DNA of 64,000 nt from Homarus americanus (GCF_018991925.1 NW_024754732.1:985001-1049000); one strand, 5' to 3'. Positions 23,101 through 36,530 are shown, counted from the first letter of the stretch. Notes: a model not told the origin generated them from the sequence alone. Numbers and translations are program-made.

Positions 23101-23795
23101 ATCTGCAGAAAACACTCGTAAATCTCTCTGAACTGTTGCTGCGTTAATGCCTTGGGTTCACTATCTCCCTCCTGTCTTTCTAGGCCGTATTTCTACATTT
23201 TAACACATCGCTTGGCAGCCTTCAGTAGAGCACTATCTTTATCACCCACAATTCGTTCTATTCAAAATCCATTTATATATTTACTGTATATATAACGAAG
23301 TAAATGCAGTAGGATATATAAAACTGATAAATACTTGAGGCATAAAAGTGACATCAGGCATAAAAGGAGGTGGAAAGAGAAGCACCGGGAAGCACTAAGG
23401 GGCGTGACATCCCTGGGAGTAATCCATTATATACAGAGATGACAGTTTGCGACGCCTGAGAGAAGAGTTGTAACACAGCTCACTGGACTATAACACGTGT
23501 TTTGATGTTGTGTTTTAGGGAGTATACATGCTCTAATTATTCGTATTTTTTTTTAATCATAATTGCTGTTCTTACTTTTGTGATTTAATAATGATTTTTT
23601 AGCTTAGAATACTTAAGAGTGATATTAAGCAAAACTATAATGAATGTTGTCTATATCCACTCTTATAATAACTCACTATATTCAAAACGAGAGTGAGTTT
23701 ACAATAACAAGGTGAAATTATCTTTAAGAATGTCAACAAACCACAAACTACGGTGTTGGTAATTCTTAACTGTGTACATCACGAACCAATCATCA
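20106..23795. other. Long AT-rich stretch without genes
   Basis: About 3.7 kb with no domain, RNA gene or transposon end that I recognise. A T/C-rich section (22,560-23,120) contains pyrimidine-biased open frames without domains. Two GTGTATTTCCTGTG-like copies occur near 22,300-22,370. Confidence 0.5.
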
Positions 23796-23879
23796 CCTAA
23801 CCTAACCAAACCAAACCAAACCAAACCTAACCTAATCTAACCAAACCTAACCAAACCTAACCTAATCTAACCAAACCAT
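23796..23879. repeat. Degenerate telomere-like CCTAA/CCAAA block
   Basis: CCTAACCTAA units mixed with CCAAA and TCTAA variants. It reads as a decayed interstitial copy of the arthropod TTAGG telomere repeat. Confidence 0.75.
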
Positions 23880-24455
23880 CACAGTAACTTATGAATATTA
23901 ACGGCAAATTGTTAGTTTATTTATATACATCCTGCAAACTCAGAAATCCAATGTCAAAGTCTAAAGTAATGTTCATCTTTTTTGAAGCTTTGACTCAAGG
24001 TACAGTAGACACTTACCTAATGAAAGAAGCCGCAAAGAATATGATATACAAAGAGTTTTTTCAAAGAGTGTTTTTTTTCTGCTCAGTCCCTTTGTAGCGC
24101 ACACAGTGGAAGAGACTGAAGGTGGAGAATAAACAACAATATTCAGTAGCGAGATGGAGTGATGTTATTCATATTCTTTATAAATTCCTAAACAAAAATA
24201 CTTATTACTACTAAAATAAGTGGAAGAGAGGGAGAGGGGGGGGATTGCTAGGAACGTTTTGAGGGTTAACTTGGTTGTCGGGTACAGAATGTAACTGCTC
24301 AGCATATGACACAACATGTAAGATCTTGTCCTTGATAAATGTTTATAATTGGGCCCTATTAGTTATTGATGGTTTAGCTTTAATGGTATGTGAGGAGAAT
24401 ATACCTTGGCCTAAATAATTCTTACGGTTCAATTCTACCATGGGCAGACTACTGT
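23880..24455. other. No gene recognised
   Basis: AT-rich DNA. A 68-codon open frame (23,891-24,097) has no recognisable domain. Confidence 0.45.
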
Positions 24456-24499
24456 ATGTGTGTGTGTGTGTGTGTGTGTATGTGTGTGTGTGTGTGTGC
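24456..24499. repeat. (GT)n microsatellite
   Basis: About 21 GT units with one interruption. Confidence 0.95.
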
Positions 24500-25487
24500 T
24501 AGAGACACAAACCTAAACTTAGCGTGAAACTTCTTATACTTAGCTATGCATCTTCAACCTCTCGGGGAATTACTCCTTCTAGTATGTGGCTGACGGGACC
24601 CCCAGCCAGTCACTGCAGTTCCCAAGAATGAATATTTCTCGTTACTGAAAACATAAGAATAAAACTAACTGGTTAATCTAATGTAAAGTTAAAAAAACGA
24701 ACATTAAAATTAACCAGAATTATACTAAGGCTGTAACTTAATTAGATATGCTCACTTAACATCAGTTCGGAGAAAAAATTATGGTACAGAATCTCCGGAA
24801 AAAAATTATATTGTTTTGATTTATTTTTCTAAGACTAAATGATCGTAAATTAAAGGTAAAGTCTCGGTATATTTGTGTTATTATTTATCTCAAAGAATTA
24901 CTTTATTACACATGACCTTGAAACTTCAAATATAAAACTGAATTAATAAAAAAATAAAACATTAATGAGAGTTAAATTACGTGAACATTACCTTCCGTGG
25001 CATAACAGGTAACATAAGGTGTTTCTGTAGGTTCATTACACCATCGACCTGACTTACAGTGCCAGTAGTGATGTTATTGTCCCCACCCTGTGTCTAGGAG
25101 TTACTATCACGATAACTATAACAAAATATTAATGGATTTTGACGAAACTTGGTGTGTAGATAATGGCAGGAAGATTGAAGGTAAAGTCGAAAATCAGCAT
25201 TTATTGTCTTTATGTCCAGACTTATGGCACCTCGCAGGCTCACTCATTGTTGTGGTATGTTAGAGGTTTGGCCTTGTGCAGTGACAACCTTAATAACCTC
25301 GTTTACCTCGGACATGACACTCGTACAAATAGTTATCGTCTTGATAACATTCCCATTAAGTAACTCTTTGTTCGGTGTCTTTAAGCTCTCTATTATTCAA
25401 GGTTATGCAGGTTAACTCAGGTAATTATACAGCCTAAGACGTAAAATGGTGTGATGATATTATAAAAACACCAGTACCTCGGAGTAA

Positions 25488-25490
<3 letters not shown>
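24500..25490. other. AT-rich, possible old dispersed repeat
   Basis: No gene. The segment around 25,105-25,200 (ACGATAACTATAACAAAAT, TTTTGACGAAACTTGG, GGCAGGAAGATTGAAGGT) resembles a dispersed-repeat consensus I associate with crustacean DNA, but there is no second copy in this window to prove it. Confidence 0.35.

Positions 25491-25520
<30 letters not shown>
25491..25520. repeat. (CA)n microsatellite
   Basis: About 15 CA units. Confidence 0.95.
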
Positions 25521-25522
<2 letters not shown>

Positions 25523-27062
25523 ATCTACGTCAGTAACACTTAAGTTTACTGTCGGAATTTCTTCCCCATAAATTCAATATAACCCATTTTGGCGCCTCTA
25601 AAATGCGCACCCTTTTGTTCGGCGTAACAAGTGGACCTAATACATAGCCGGAAGGTTGCAAATAGCGTCGTTCTAACCGAATCTTCAACCTAACGATCAT
25701 GAATATTATAGCACTGTCTAGACTCTACAACAACCAGTTTTATTGTAGCTCTTTCTCGAATGTTTGTTTTTGTTTTTGCGGGCGGGTCCCCCTCAAGGGA
25801 CGGCCTGGGTGGTGCCGTGCTCACTCCCTCTACAATTTCGTCACCAACGCCTGTCTTCACACCCCTCATACCCTCATCCTCACAAGTTTATGTAGGTTGT
25901 ATAAGAGAAGAAAATAGTTTGAGATTTCTGTGTCAGCGTAATTGTTTTGTTTCACTTTAAATTAATCCTTTTAAATCTGACTTCGTGGATGTGTTATGGT
26001 TAAGGGATATTTTGTAACAAATTATAGAAATTGATCATTATAAAGTGAGATTATTCATTATAATCTACGTTTATTAGCGCTTTTTAGTGTAGTATGAAGC
26101 TTCAGTGTATTGGCTTCATAGAGTGTTTGTGTGGGAGCTCTGACGACCTCACTGATAGACGTTGTGAGCCACTGACAGATTTCTGACATGGTGAGTATTA
26201 CCCGTGTCTGGCGTCGAGATCTTTCTGTAGCAACTCACCCGCTTCTTGGCGCCCGACATCTACCGCGAATTGGGGAGGCGAGGGGGAAGGGAGGGAGCCT
26301 GAGGGAATGAGTACGTAGAAGAGGGAGAGGGAGAGGGAGAGGGAGAGAAGAATGCAGACGATAAGGAGAGACAGGTAAAGAGAGGAAGGGGGGGGGTTAG
26401 ATGTTTGTAGACAGGAGTAGAGGAAAGTGACAGGAAAATTTAGACACTAAATTTTTCTTTGTCTCTAAGAGTTGATCAGCTAAGACACACTTGATGTAGG
26501 AAGCAAGGAGAAAGGGGGTAATACAAGGGAAATAAAAGAAAGGATAAAGAAAGTGGTGAAAGGAGAAAATGTGATAAAAACAAGGCGTGGGAAGATCACA
26601 TAGGCCAGACTGGTTCAGTAGGAAGCACAAGACATCACACAGGAGACTATAGGAAGAGGAGGAGAAGGAAGGAGAGGAGAAGGAGCGGTGTAGAGAAGAA
26701 GCTGGGCAGGGGATGAGGATGAGAGGGTGAGGTGAGGCAGAGAGGGCACTGAGCTATATTGGCGTGAGGGGGGAAAACTAAGTAGACGTACAGGTGTAGC
26801 GAGGAGAAGACTTGGCACAGCCCCCCCCCTCCCCTCTCACCATGGTACCCTACATACCTGCACTTGACACCGGAAATAGTAACCATCTTGCCATTGTAAC
26901 AAGACAGCCTCATCGTACACAGCAGCTCAAGTATGACGCCAACCCCGAGGAAATAAACAACACGAGACGGATGGTAAACGAAGCAGGTGATGAGGACAGG
27001 TTCAAGATAATGTGAAATGTCGACTTACGTAAACAAAAGGTGTAGGTAAGTTAATTATGTTT
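25521..27062. other. No gene recognised; one weak exon-like site
   Basis: Contains (GGGAGA)n at 26,323-26,348 and a purine-rich section 26,640-26,720. At 26,188 ATG is followed directly by GTGAGT, which could be a start codon at a splice donor but has no other support. Confidence 0.4.
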
Positions 27063-27085
27063 ACACACACACACTCACACACACA

Positions 27086-27126
<41 letters not shown>

Positions 27127-27157
27127 ACACACACACACACGCACACACACACACACG
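27063..27157. repeat. (CA)n microsatellite
   Basis: Imperfect CA tract with interspersed T and G interruptions. Confidence 0.95.
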
Positions 27158-28292
27158 TTAATGATCACAGCGCCATAATGACCATGGGTGAGAATGACTA
27201 GTACACAGATTAGTTAATGACGAGGATTATCACTGACGTACAAAAGTTATATACTGTTTCTTATAAAGTTTAATACACCGACAGGTAAACTAACAAAAAA
27301 AACAAAAGCAGAGTAACAAAAAGCAAATAAACACACACTAACAAAAGACTAACACAAACAAAGAAACATAGTAACAAAATCATACCCCAGCAAAATAACA
27401 AAAATACCCTAACAAAAACGAAAGAAACATTAAAGAAACACTAACAAAATAACATGGAAACAGTAAAAATAACAGAGAAACACACTAAAAACAACAAAGG
27501 CACACACGCAGTAATTAGACATCAAAGAAAAACACAAACACAAAAATAAAAGTCACTTCTAAAAGATGTACTTAAAGAATAACAAAGTTCGGTCCCAAGA
27601 GAAAGACTCCAGCTGGGTGCAGATAAAACACCAGCCACCGTAATCATTTGGAGGAGCATGAGTGAGCTGGCCGGAGCATTACCCCTATAAGACTGGAGCT
27701 GCGCACTCTAGCTTCTGCGTCTGCGGTCACGGGGAGGGTGAAACTGCCACTAATACTACATGTGACTACTGGACGAAGGGATTAAAGAGTCTGTGTTTCA
27801 AGTTAACGTCATATGAAACATGACTTTTTTGACAATGAAATTTATATTGTTTAAATGCAAAGCGAATTTAGATTAATCAGAGACTTCAGAGGAGAATTGT
27901 TTCCAAATGTTAAATGTGGCTGTACTTGTGACTGCCATAAACATTTACTCGTGGTTTAGAAGTCGTAGAATTCATCACGGAAGTAAACATTCCCGGTATA
28001 TATTTAAAATCCTGAAGTGAGAATCTTGTGGCAGCTGGGGTTGTAGTTGAGTTGCCAATTCATTAATATAAATTTCTTCATTATTTAACCAAATATACGA
28101 ACATTTGGAAACTTTTCATGATCTTACATAGTGATGAATAGTTTATTTTTATGAAAATTCTACCTTTGGTTTGTTTAATATTTATCCTGACAGGGATAGA
28201 GCCAAAATAGATCCACCAATGTCAATCACCTTTACATGCAGCCTTCCTTTACCAAGTGTTGCCAGGTAAAATTGCGAGCACGAGACCCAGGG
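27158..28292. other. A-rich, no gene recognised
   Basis: The part at 27,290-27,550 is strongly A/C-biased (ACAAA- and AACAAAA-type words). The remainder is ordinary AT-rich DNA. Confidence 0.5.
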
Positions 28293-28491
28293 TGGGGTCA
28301 ATGTATCTTTGGTTGACCGTACAGTCTGGGGTCAATGTATCTTTGGTTGACCGTACAGTCTGGGGTCGTATCTTTGGTTGACTGTACAGTCTGGGGTCAA
28401 TGTATCTTTGGTTGACTGTACAGTCTGGGGTCAGTGCATCTTTGGTTGACTGTACAGTCTGGGGTCAGTGCATCTTTGGTTGACTGTACAC
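28293..28491. repeat. 34-bp minisatellite, 6 copies
   Basis: The unit begins GGGGTCAATGTATCTTTGGT and ends TGACCGTACAGTCT. The third copy has a 4-bp deletion. Copies 1-2 carry GACCG, the later ones GACTG, and the last two GTGCATC, so variants spread in order along the array. Confidence 0.95.
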
Positions 28492-29217
28492 ATATTTTAA
28501 CCTGGTATGGGCGGTTTCCATGCAGGAATACATTGCCCCAATGATGATTACATCAAATGTAAAATCTTGATTTCTCAGTTTGATTTTTATTACGTGAACA
28601 CGTGTGGGTGGGGGATACATTAAATAACATTTTATCAATATAATGTAACAATGTATTTTTCCGTCTGTCTGTCTCGTCTTAGATCAATACAGTACACGTA
28701 TATCATAAAGAGAGAGACAGATAGACAGACTGAGAATGGGTGCAACTCTCCGATATATACAAGTATGTGAGTTTGTATGAGTCATTCGTACTGATATATC
28801 AGACACCAATAGGTTATTAAATCTTTATACGAACCACACAAATTTATAATGTGATCGAACTTATATGAATAACACACAGGGTATCCTTACCTAGTGATGT
28901 TTGAGACCATACTGCCTCCTTGGACATGTCTGCCCTCCTCAACGACTAGGAAAGACATCTCCCCGACTGATCTCTTCTTTACTAAACTTTTATGTTTTGA
29001 TGTATGATAATTAAACTCTCTGGTAATAATACTTTTGTGAAATAACTTTGATTATTTTCGTGAACAGTTGTGTAGGAACCGGAAGTAATTCTTCTTCTCT
29101 CGGTCCTCTGTGGAGTCGATCAATACTCCATCTTCTCCTGGTGCTTCGCTATTCTTCCGGTGTTTGATTGGTCCTGCTACCTCATTAGAACACAAGTCAG
29201 CACATACATTTTCAGAG

Positions 29218-29218
<1 letters not shown>
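28492..29218. other. No gene recognised
   Basis: AT-rich DNA with short CTGT/AGAC repeats near 28,664-28,730. Confidence 0.5.

Positions 29219-29272
<54 letters not shown>
29219..29272. repeat. (GT)n microsatellite
   Basis: About 26 GT units. Confidence 0.96.
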
Positions 29273-29273
<1 letters not shown>

Positions 29274-29524
29274 TAGACGGGATGGCATTACTCCAGGATT
29301 GTCGAGGGATTATTGGAGTAAGGGGAGGCGTGAGGTCTCCTAGTTAGTCATGGCTATTTTTCCCGTGGTCCTCTCACTCTATTTCTGGTCTGTTATCGGA
29401 TCAGATGAGTGTGATAAGACTGAAATGGAACCATGTAGGATTCCCCGTATAAATATATTGGTTTTTTTTTGCACCAATTCGTATTATTAGATTTCATTTT
29501 CGATCAGATTGAAGGTATGGATAA

Positions 29525-29615
29525 TAGACAGACAGACAGACAGACAGACAGGCAGGCAGACAGACAGACAGACAGGCAGACAGACAGGCAGACAGGCAGA
29601 CAGACAGGCAGACAG
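29525..29615. repeat. (CAGA)n/(GGCA)n microsatellite
   Basis: CAGACAGA and CAGGCAGA tetranucleotide variants alternate. Confidence 0.95.
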
Positions 29616-30650
29616 CTTTAATTTGGTAGGGAGGTGCGGGTCCCCCCCGGAGACGTTCGTGTACTATCTCTTGTCCCTACACGAAGGGCGGGTCGAATTA
29701 TTTATTTATTTGTTTGTTTATTTCAATTTTTTGGTGGCTGCAAAAAAATTGGGAGGGTTTTTTTTAGAACTTTTAGGAAGTGGGAGAAAAATGATGGAGA
29801 AAATTATACAAGTACCACCAATTTAATTATATCACAAAAATTCAAAAGATCTCTCACTTTGATTCGGTTTCTCTAAATTCGAGAAATTAGACTCCATTAA
29901 GAAGAGGATTTCATATGAATTTCCGCCCAGGTGTGAGAAGGTGGACTCCAGTACAGTATAGGTGGGGCCTGGTGCTGTGTGATGGCTTAGCGAAAGGTTG
30001 GGTTGGTTATGTTCAGATATACGTAAGTTCACGATTTGAATTTGGTGCCTGGTAGCTTTCACACGTACAGTTTATATATCCATACAGGAGAGAATTGAAA
30101 TCACGGGGCATAGAGTCGCTAAACTTGAGCCAAAAAAGGATGTTATGTTTGCACTCCGTTTAGAACAGTTTTGATATATGCAGTTCATTTTGTCTCACTC
30201 CGGCAAGGTAGCGAGAGGGAATTACTTGTCAGGGAAAATAAGAAAACGTTCATTGCCACAGCCATTATTCCAGGTTTATTCAGGCTGAGAATCTCCTGAA
30301 GAGTAGCGGGAAAACAACTCGTCACAGCAATAAGTCGTCCACAGGAGACAATATTTCATCGTCTAATTTGTGGCGTGTGTTTGGTAACTAAGAGTCTTGA
30401 CCTACCTATCCCTCCTCTCTCTTATAACGATGGCCACAGATTGTAAACATGATGAATAAACTTGTAAAGAAAATACCTACACAAATGTTAGTTAGAGTGT
30501 GTAAGCGCCTGTGTCTCGATTAAACTGTCTCACTTATAAATGTTGAGCAACTCGCCTGGTGATACACCTGTTGGCTCCGCTAGCCAGGGAGGCAGAGCCC
30601 AATATACCGCTTCTCCCTGGCCTGGCTCCTCACCTCCAACCTTTCTCACC
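29616..30650. other. No gene recognised
   Basis: AT-rich DNA without coding signal. Confidence 0.5.
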
Positions 30651-30771
30651 CTTCTTCTTCTTCTTCTTCTTCTTCTTCTTCTTCTTCTTCTTCTTCTTCT
30701 TCTTCTTCTTCTTCTTCTTCTTCTTCTTCTTCTTCTTCTTCTTCTTCTTCTTCTTCTTCTTCTTCTTCTTC
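30651..30771. repeat. (TTC)n microsatellite
   Basis: About 40 pure TTC units. The poly-Leu, poly-Phe, poly-Arg and poly-Lys frames over it are artefacts. Homopurine/homopyrimidine tracts like this can adopt triplex DNA. Confidence 0.98.
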
Positions 30772-31828
30772 GTGTGTTGCCGTCTGGCTGGTATATACCC
30801 GCATGTGTTCGCTGCCACCAATGATTAATTGTCAGCTTCAACATTTCCCATTTGGGCTTACCAGTCTTTTTTCTATCTCTTATGTATCTCTCTCTTTATC
30901 TCTTCCTCTGATAGTATCTCTCTTTTTGTCTCTTAAGTGTACCATATTTGTTACTCTCTCTCTCTCTTTCTTTATCTGAGTGTATCACATTTGTATCTCT
31001 CTCTCTCTCTCTCTCACTATACATCACCAGGTAAGTACTACGTCCTCACCACCTGAGAGCAAGGGTACGTGGCCTCTACCTGGACCCTAAATTAAACGTA
31101 ACTAATAATTTCCTCCTTAAATTACTCCCATTCCTTACACTCCACCTGAGACCGAGCTTCTTCCCCCCTCCCTCATTAACTTCTGATTTTTTGCTACTCT
31201 TAATAATTTATATCAAGTTTTCTTTATAGTACAGTTATTTATCTTTGTATATCCTTCGTATTTTGTTATTTTTGTTTTGTATTTCGTATTAGTTACAGAG
31301 AAGACTTTAGGGATTTTGTTTTCAATATTTAATGTTTTTTTATTATTCAATCTTATCTATATAAAATGATATTAATTAATTATTTATGGATTTAACTCTC
31401 TACAAGGGTTGAAATTTATATTGTATCGTGGCTAGTTTAATAGATATAGTTATTTGAGTATTGAAGTGTGTATCTCTATGAAAACTAATCTTGACTGACT
31501 GACTGACTGACTGACTCACTGACTGACGGAGATGTAGTTTTTTCTTGCCACCTACTTTTTCCCTGCCACGCTTGTCCCCCAACTCCCCTGCCACATACTG
31601 GTTTTTTTCTCTGAGGTACACTTATTTTTTCCCTGCCACATACTCGTTTTATCCCTGCTACATACTTGTTTTGATTAGTAATTCATGTTTTCTTGTGTGT
31701 TTTATTTGTGTTTTATCTCTGTTTTACCCGGAATCTGTTTTATGTTTTATTGGACAGTTTATTAGAGCGAGCAAACTCATTCTATTTTACCTATGTGATG
31801 ATGCTAAACCTGCGTCAGTGTTTTGTTT

Positions 31829-31831
<3 letters not shown>
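30772..31831. other. T/C-rich, no gene recognised
   Basis: Contains CT-rich stretches at 30,890-31,020 and a (GACT)n tract at 31,492-31,526. CCCTGCCACATACT-type copies recur at 31,560-31,670. Confidence 0.55.

Positions 31832-31901
<70 letters not shown>
31832..31901. repeat. (GT)n microsatellite
   Basis: About 35 GT units. Confidence 0.97.
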
Positions 31902-31902
<1 letters not shown>

Positions 31903-32559
31903 TTTATCTTGATTTTAAAACACCGTAAACTCTACAGTGAACACAATTCCTAAAAACCATCACTGGAACATCTCATCACCATCCATCCTAACCCCAGATA
32001 ATTTTTCCTGTTTTATATAAAATCTTTCGGTTCTGTTAAAGTGACTGACTCAGACTTTGGTCCATGAGGTGGGGGATTACTACCACACTTGGGAGACTCA
32101 AGGTTTTTTTTTTCCCACTCTTAATTTACCGGAGTGTAATTAAAACCGCTTGGAACTCCTGGGAATTATTTTTGTTTTTATAACTTTCTTTTTGTCTCCC
32201 AAGATGTATAGACATGTAAATCAGGTGGGTATATTTTTTACATGTAGTGGTTCATAGACATTAATTATATTAGATACGGGTATATTATAGTACTATGGAC
32301 ATCACACTAAAATCCAATTGATTTATCGTTTATACTGTACCTAGCCGCCTTACCTTCACAGATAAAAAAAAAAGAGGTTCAGTTGTGAGGCTCTTGGGTA
32401 ATTATATCCTAGGTAAGTGTAGTACTGTTGGCACTCCTGTAAGCGAGGCGAACTGCTACTACTTGGCCAGCTGCTGACACACCTGAAGTCGACAATACCC
32501 GATGAGGAAGAAAGAAAGAGTACAAGAGACGCTAACGCACTGTCAGACATCATAAAGTA
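31902..32559. other. No gene recognised
   Basis: AT-rich DNA without recognisable structure. Confidence 0.5.
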
Positions 32560-32593
32560 TGGGCGGGCGGGCGGGCGGGCGGGCGGGCGGGCG
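32560..32593. repeat. (GGGC)n microsatellite
   Basis: About eight GGGC units, a short but very GC-rich island in AT-rich DNA and a possible G-quadruplex. Confidence 0.95.
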
Positions 32594-32726
32594 AGAGGGG
32601 GTTAATAGAGCTGTTTAAAATGTATTCCAGTAGAAGTTAATAAATGTAAATTAACGATATACGAGATACATTGATTATAAAAATGGCTATGATTTAGTAA
32701 TTTGTGTGTCACTTAGGAATTTATTG

Positions 32727-33034
32727 AAGAGTTAAAGGAGTGGCGAGTTAGAGGAGTGGCGAGTTAGTATAGTAAAGAGTTATAGTAGTGACGAGCTAGA
32801 AGAGTGAAGTTAGAGTAGTGAAGAGTTAGAGTGGCGAGTTAAAGGAGTGGCGAGTTAGAGTAGTGAAGAGTTAGAGGAGTGAAGAGTTAGAGTAGTGAAG
32901 AGTTAGAGTAATGGCGAGTTATAGGAGTGAAGAGTTAGAGGAGTGGCGAGTTAGACTAGTGAAGAGTTAGAGGAGTGAAGAGTTAGAGGAGTGGCGAGTT
33001 AGAGGAGTGGCGAGTTAGAGGAGTGGCGAGTTAG
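32727..33034. repeat. 16-bp minisatellite (GAGTTAGAGGAGTGGC)n
   Basis: About 19 copies with two main variants, GAGTGGC and TAGTGAA at the 3' half of the unit. Confidence 0.95.
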
Positions 33035-35583
33035 AGTAACATCAATACTAACATAAACAGGGTAATATAATACAACTCATCAAACCCAGATAATATAGAC
33101 CTTACTGTACAATAACTAAGAGAAGACTATGCTGAGGGGACGGTGTTTTATCGAATACTAACACACAAGTAGAGGAAGCTGCTTGTACATAACTCACACG
33201 GGGGGTCGTTGGTTTTGGCATCTACAGACATCTACTTGAATCAGCCTCATTTAAGCAGATGTCACTATAATATTTGTCTTAACTTCATGATACAATATCG
33301 TATAGTATAGACCAATGAGGTAAGGTGGTATGATTTGATAGTAATTTAACTCAAGACAATATTTATTAAAGTTGAAAAATTCTCACCCAAGGAATTTCAA
33401 GTATTTAACACTATATGGGTCAAGGAAAACAAATGTATTAAAATTGACCCTGAAATGTCCTTGGAAAGTTAAGGTTAATTAATCCAAAAACAAAGTAGTG
33501 TATTAACTATGTACTACCAGTGTGGATATTTAGCTGTGAAGCATGGCTATTAAACGTATAAATGCTACACTAACTCCTAAGTCCACAACGATGCTTGGAG
33601 AGATTTATGATACTCTTAATATAGAGAGAGACAGGAAAATGAATGGATGGGATCTGAGGCCAAAGTAAACGACACTGATGGGAGGACAGAGGAAGTCAAA
33701 TGAGCGGCTATACTGTGTTACTAATCGACCACTAATGGACCAAGAGTAACGCTGACTGGATAGAAGACTTTAGTTTTTTGGGGAATCGTTGGACGGGAAA
33801 GACAGAGGATGGTTGAAGAGACTGAGAGAGGCCTGAGAGCTGTAGTACAACCCGCAACAAGCATTAATTTACTAAAGATATTAATACAAAGAGGACTATA
33901 TTATGGTTTATTTTGAACCTTTGCACACAAACCAAAATAAATTATTAGTCTCGGGGAATTTTATCCTGGGTTGACGAATCAGTGCTGGAGGTTGGCCGAG
34001 GTGTGGGGAGCGGCGGCTGGTAGAGATTGACCAAATGGTAGACAAACAGATCGAGACAGGATACTTGTTCTTTAAATTAAGTATGATCATGTAATTAGCT
34101 CTTAAATTGTTCATGTGGGAGTTGATGTATGATGAACAAGAGTTATTTGAACACTAGGAGTCAAGATTTTCCTTAAACGAACTTTTCCCAGTGAAGGATG
34201 TAGAGTTTGGTGTGTTGGTGCTGGCTGTGTCCCTCCCCCTGGCTGGCAACTCTTCACTCGGTTCTTTTATACTATAGTAAGATAAGACAGCTTTACTTTG
34301 ATCATGAACTTATGATGTGAATAAAAATATGAAGAATTATTAGGTGTGGGTCGAGATGGGATTGTAATATTTGTAAATAGTTCATTGTAACTTTTTGTGT
34401 GTAGTAAAGATAAAAAAAGTTTACACACACTTCTCGTCCCGCGTGTTTACTTGAACGACTGTGCTTGAGTCTGGGTGTGAGGGACAAAACCATCCATTAT
34501 GAGTGTGAAAGCTACTGGCGCCGTGCCTGAAACATTCTCCAAGCAATATACATTTATGTTTACTTTGCCATGTTACGTGCGCACTTTGAACCCTGAGGTG
34601 TAACCCAGACAAGACGTGTCCAGCCAGGTCATCGGTACATATTTTTGGATAAGTGATCAGACAAAATTAGCCGCTAATAACGCACAACAAGTAAGCGACA
34701 ACCTTGACCGAGTATATGTATGGCGGCAGGTGCGTCTGGCCTCACCCTGCTCTCGCTATTTTGGCCCGCCACCACACAGTCCAGGTCCCTCATTTGTGAC
34801 TTTGGTTTACGTTAACGCGATTCAGCTCTAATAGACGGGCGAAGAACGAAGAATATTAATAGAGAAAATAGGGATAGTCGTCTAGGTAAATTACTATTAG
34901 AAAATATTACTAGAAAAGTACCTAAGCGGAGGATCACTTGGAGATATATCAGCGTGTGTTCTCTCTGACCCTCCGTCTCGTTGATACACTTAAGAAAACA
35001 TGTCCACTGGCACTCTGCTTTTTCGATCACACTCATTATCATTTGATTCATTTTCCGCTTGATCTTTCTCCCTTATCCCCCCACCCACCTCTCTCTCTTT
35101 CCCTTAGTTGCATCCATACTATACATAAAACAAGTGCTCCTTCAACTGGAGTCATACCTATTTTATATTTCACATTTAACTGCTGCTTTTCCCTTCTCAT
35201 TAAACATTCACGCGACCCTCCACGAAAACCTTTAAGTCAAGGTGTATATATTTTTCCTCTCTTGCTGTATAAAAAAATCATGTCTTTAAAACCAATATAA
35301 AAATCAATCCCAAATAGAATGTAGTCCAGAACTCTACTCTCAGTTATCAGTTATAGTCGTCAGAACATCGTCAGCCACGTCATCGGTAGAAACACACCTC
35401 AATAGAATCAGAAGTTAGTGTGTGACATAAAGGACTTGTTCTAAAGGTGCTCGTAAAGTTTTTCTCTACGACAAGGTATTTAAAAGATCAAAACAATGGG
35501 GGAAAAGATTAGTCTTCACAAGTTTAACTCTCTATATTGCACATGTTGGAACTTTGATCACGAACAATAAAACACTGAGATGT

Positions 35584-35587
<4 letters not shown>
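33035..35587. other. No gene recognised
   Basis: About 2.5 kb of AT-rich DNA. A GC-richer patch at 34,590-34,800 contains ATGGCGGCAG followed by GTGCGT, an unsupported start/donor-like coincidence. Confidence 0.45.

Positions 35588-35641
<54 letters not shown>
35588..35641. repeat. (GA)n microsatellite
   Basis: About 27 uninterrupted GA units. Confidence 0.98.
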
Positions 35642-35644
<3 letters not shown>

Positions 35645-36207
35645 AAATATCTGCTAAATCAAAAGTTAATGATTTATTTTAAAAGAGAAGCGAAAAACAA
35701 ATGACAAAAATATGGTGTTGAGTCGTGTCGTTTCACCTTCACCAACAGAAGTAGACTCAAGCAATGTAGCAGACATAGTCAGTCACCCGGGTACAACAGG
35801 TGTGATCACAAAAATGCACATATTGCAAACAAAACCAAACACGGAAGGTCCTTTACCAACCAAGTAGAGGAGAATTAACCCTACAACCCGACGATGTACT
35901 TAACAAACACATTCCTTGTTCAGGTATACCCTCGTGTAATACATTAACAGTAGTGAAGAGACACGGAGGTAAAAAACACACATGGAGTGATTAAAGGAAA
36001 GAACCAATAGTGGCAACAGGTCAGAGCTCGAGTAAGACCTCCCGAATACTCCCAACATGTTTGTCCTACATACCACACCTGCCTCAGCCAGAGAAAACAA
36101 ATATTTAGTAGAGGTGAAAAAAAAAAAAATTCTCAGTGTGATCCAAGCCAACCATTAAGCTCAAGGAGATTTGGGTCTACATTCACGGAACACTGAGGGC
36201 AGAACAT
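35642..36207. other. No gene recognised
   Basis: AT-rich DNA with an A run at 36,117-36,129. Confidence 0.5.
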
Positions 36208-36214
36208 ACACACA

Positions 36215-36271
<57 letters not shown>

Positions 36272-36352
36272 TTGTTTCATTGGTAAAAAGCACGACTACA
36301 GTGATAGGCGCGTTGATAATGATGTGTGTGTGTGTGTCTGTGTGTGTGTGTG
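36208..36352. repeat. (CA)n and (GT)n microsatellites in inverted order
   Basis: A CA tract (36,208-36,270) and a GT tract (36,323-36,352) about 50 bp apart are mutually complementary. Confidence 0.95.
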
Positions 36353-36530
36353 GTAAAGGTTGCTTGAAAGTGAATAGTCACAGGTTCGATTCCCGAGCGC
36401 GGGGTTGGGGGGGTAGATCTACTCGTTGTACTGTACATGGGTCACTGTACACCCAGTAATAAATAAGTACACCGCTGGTTACGTCTGACCATGGTGAAAG
36501 AACACTTGGGCGAACTAACATGTTGCCAAG
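36353..36530 (+). mobile_element. tRNA-derived SINE-like copy
   Basis: A degraded A-box region (TGGTAAAGGTTGC) is followed by a good B box, GGTTCGATTCC, at 36,383-36,393. The body after it (GAGCGCGGGGTTGGGG, TGGGTCACTGTACACCCAGT, AATAAGTACACCGCTGGTTA) looks like the tRNA-unrelated part of a SINE. The A box is poor and there is no clean target duplication, so this is probably an old copy. Confidence 0.55.

Noticed and set aside
30530..30844. Poly-Arg, poly-Lys, poly-Leu and poly-Phe proteins
   Set aside because: Direct translations of the (TTC)n tract on both strands.
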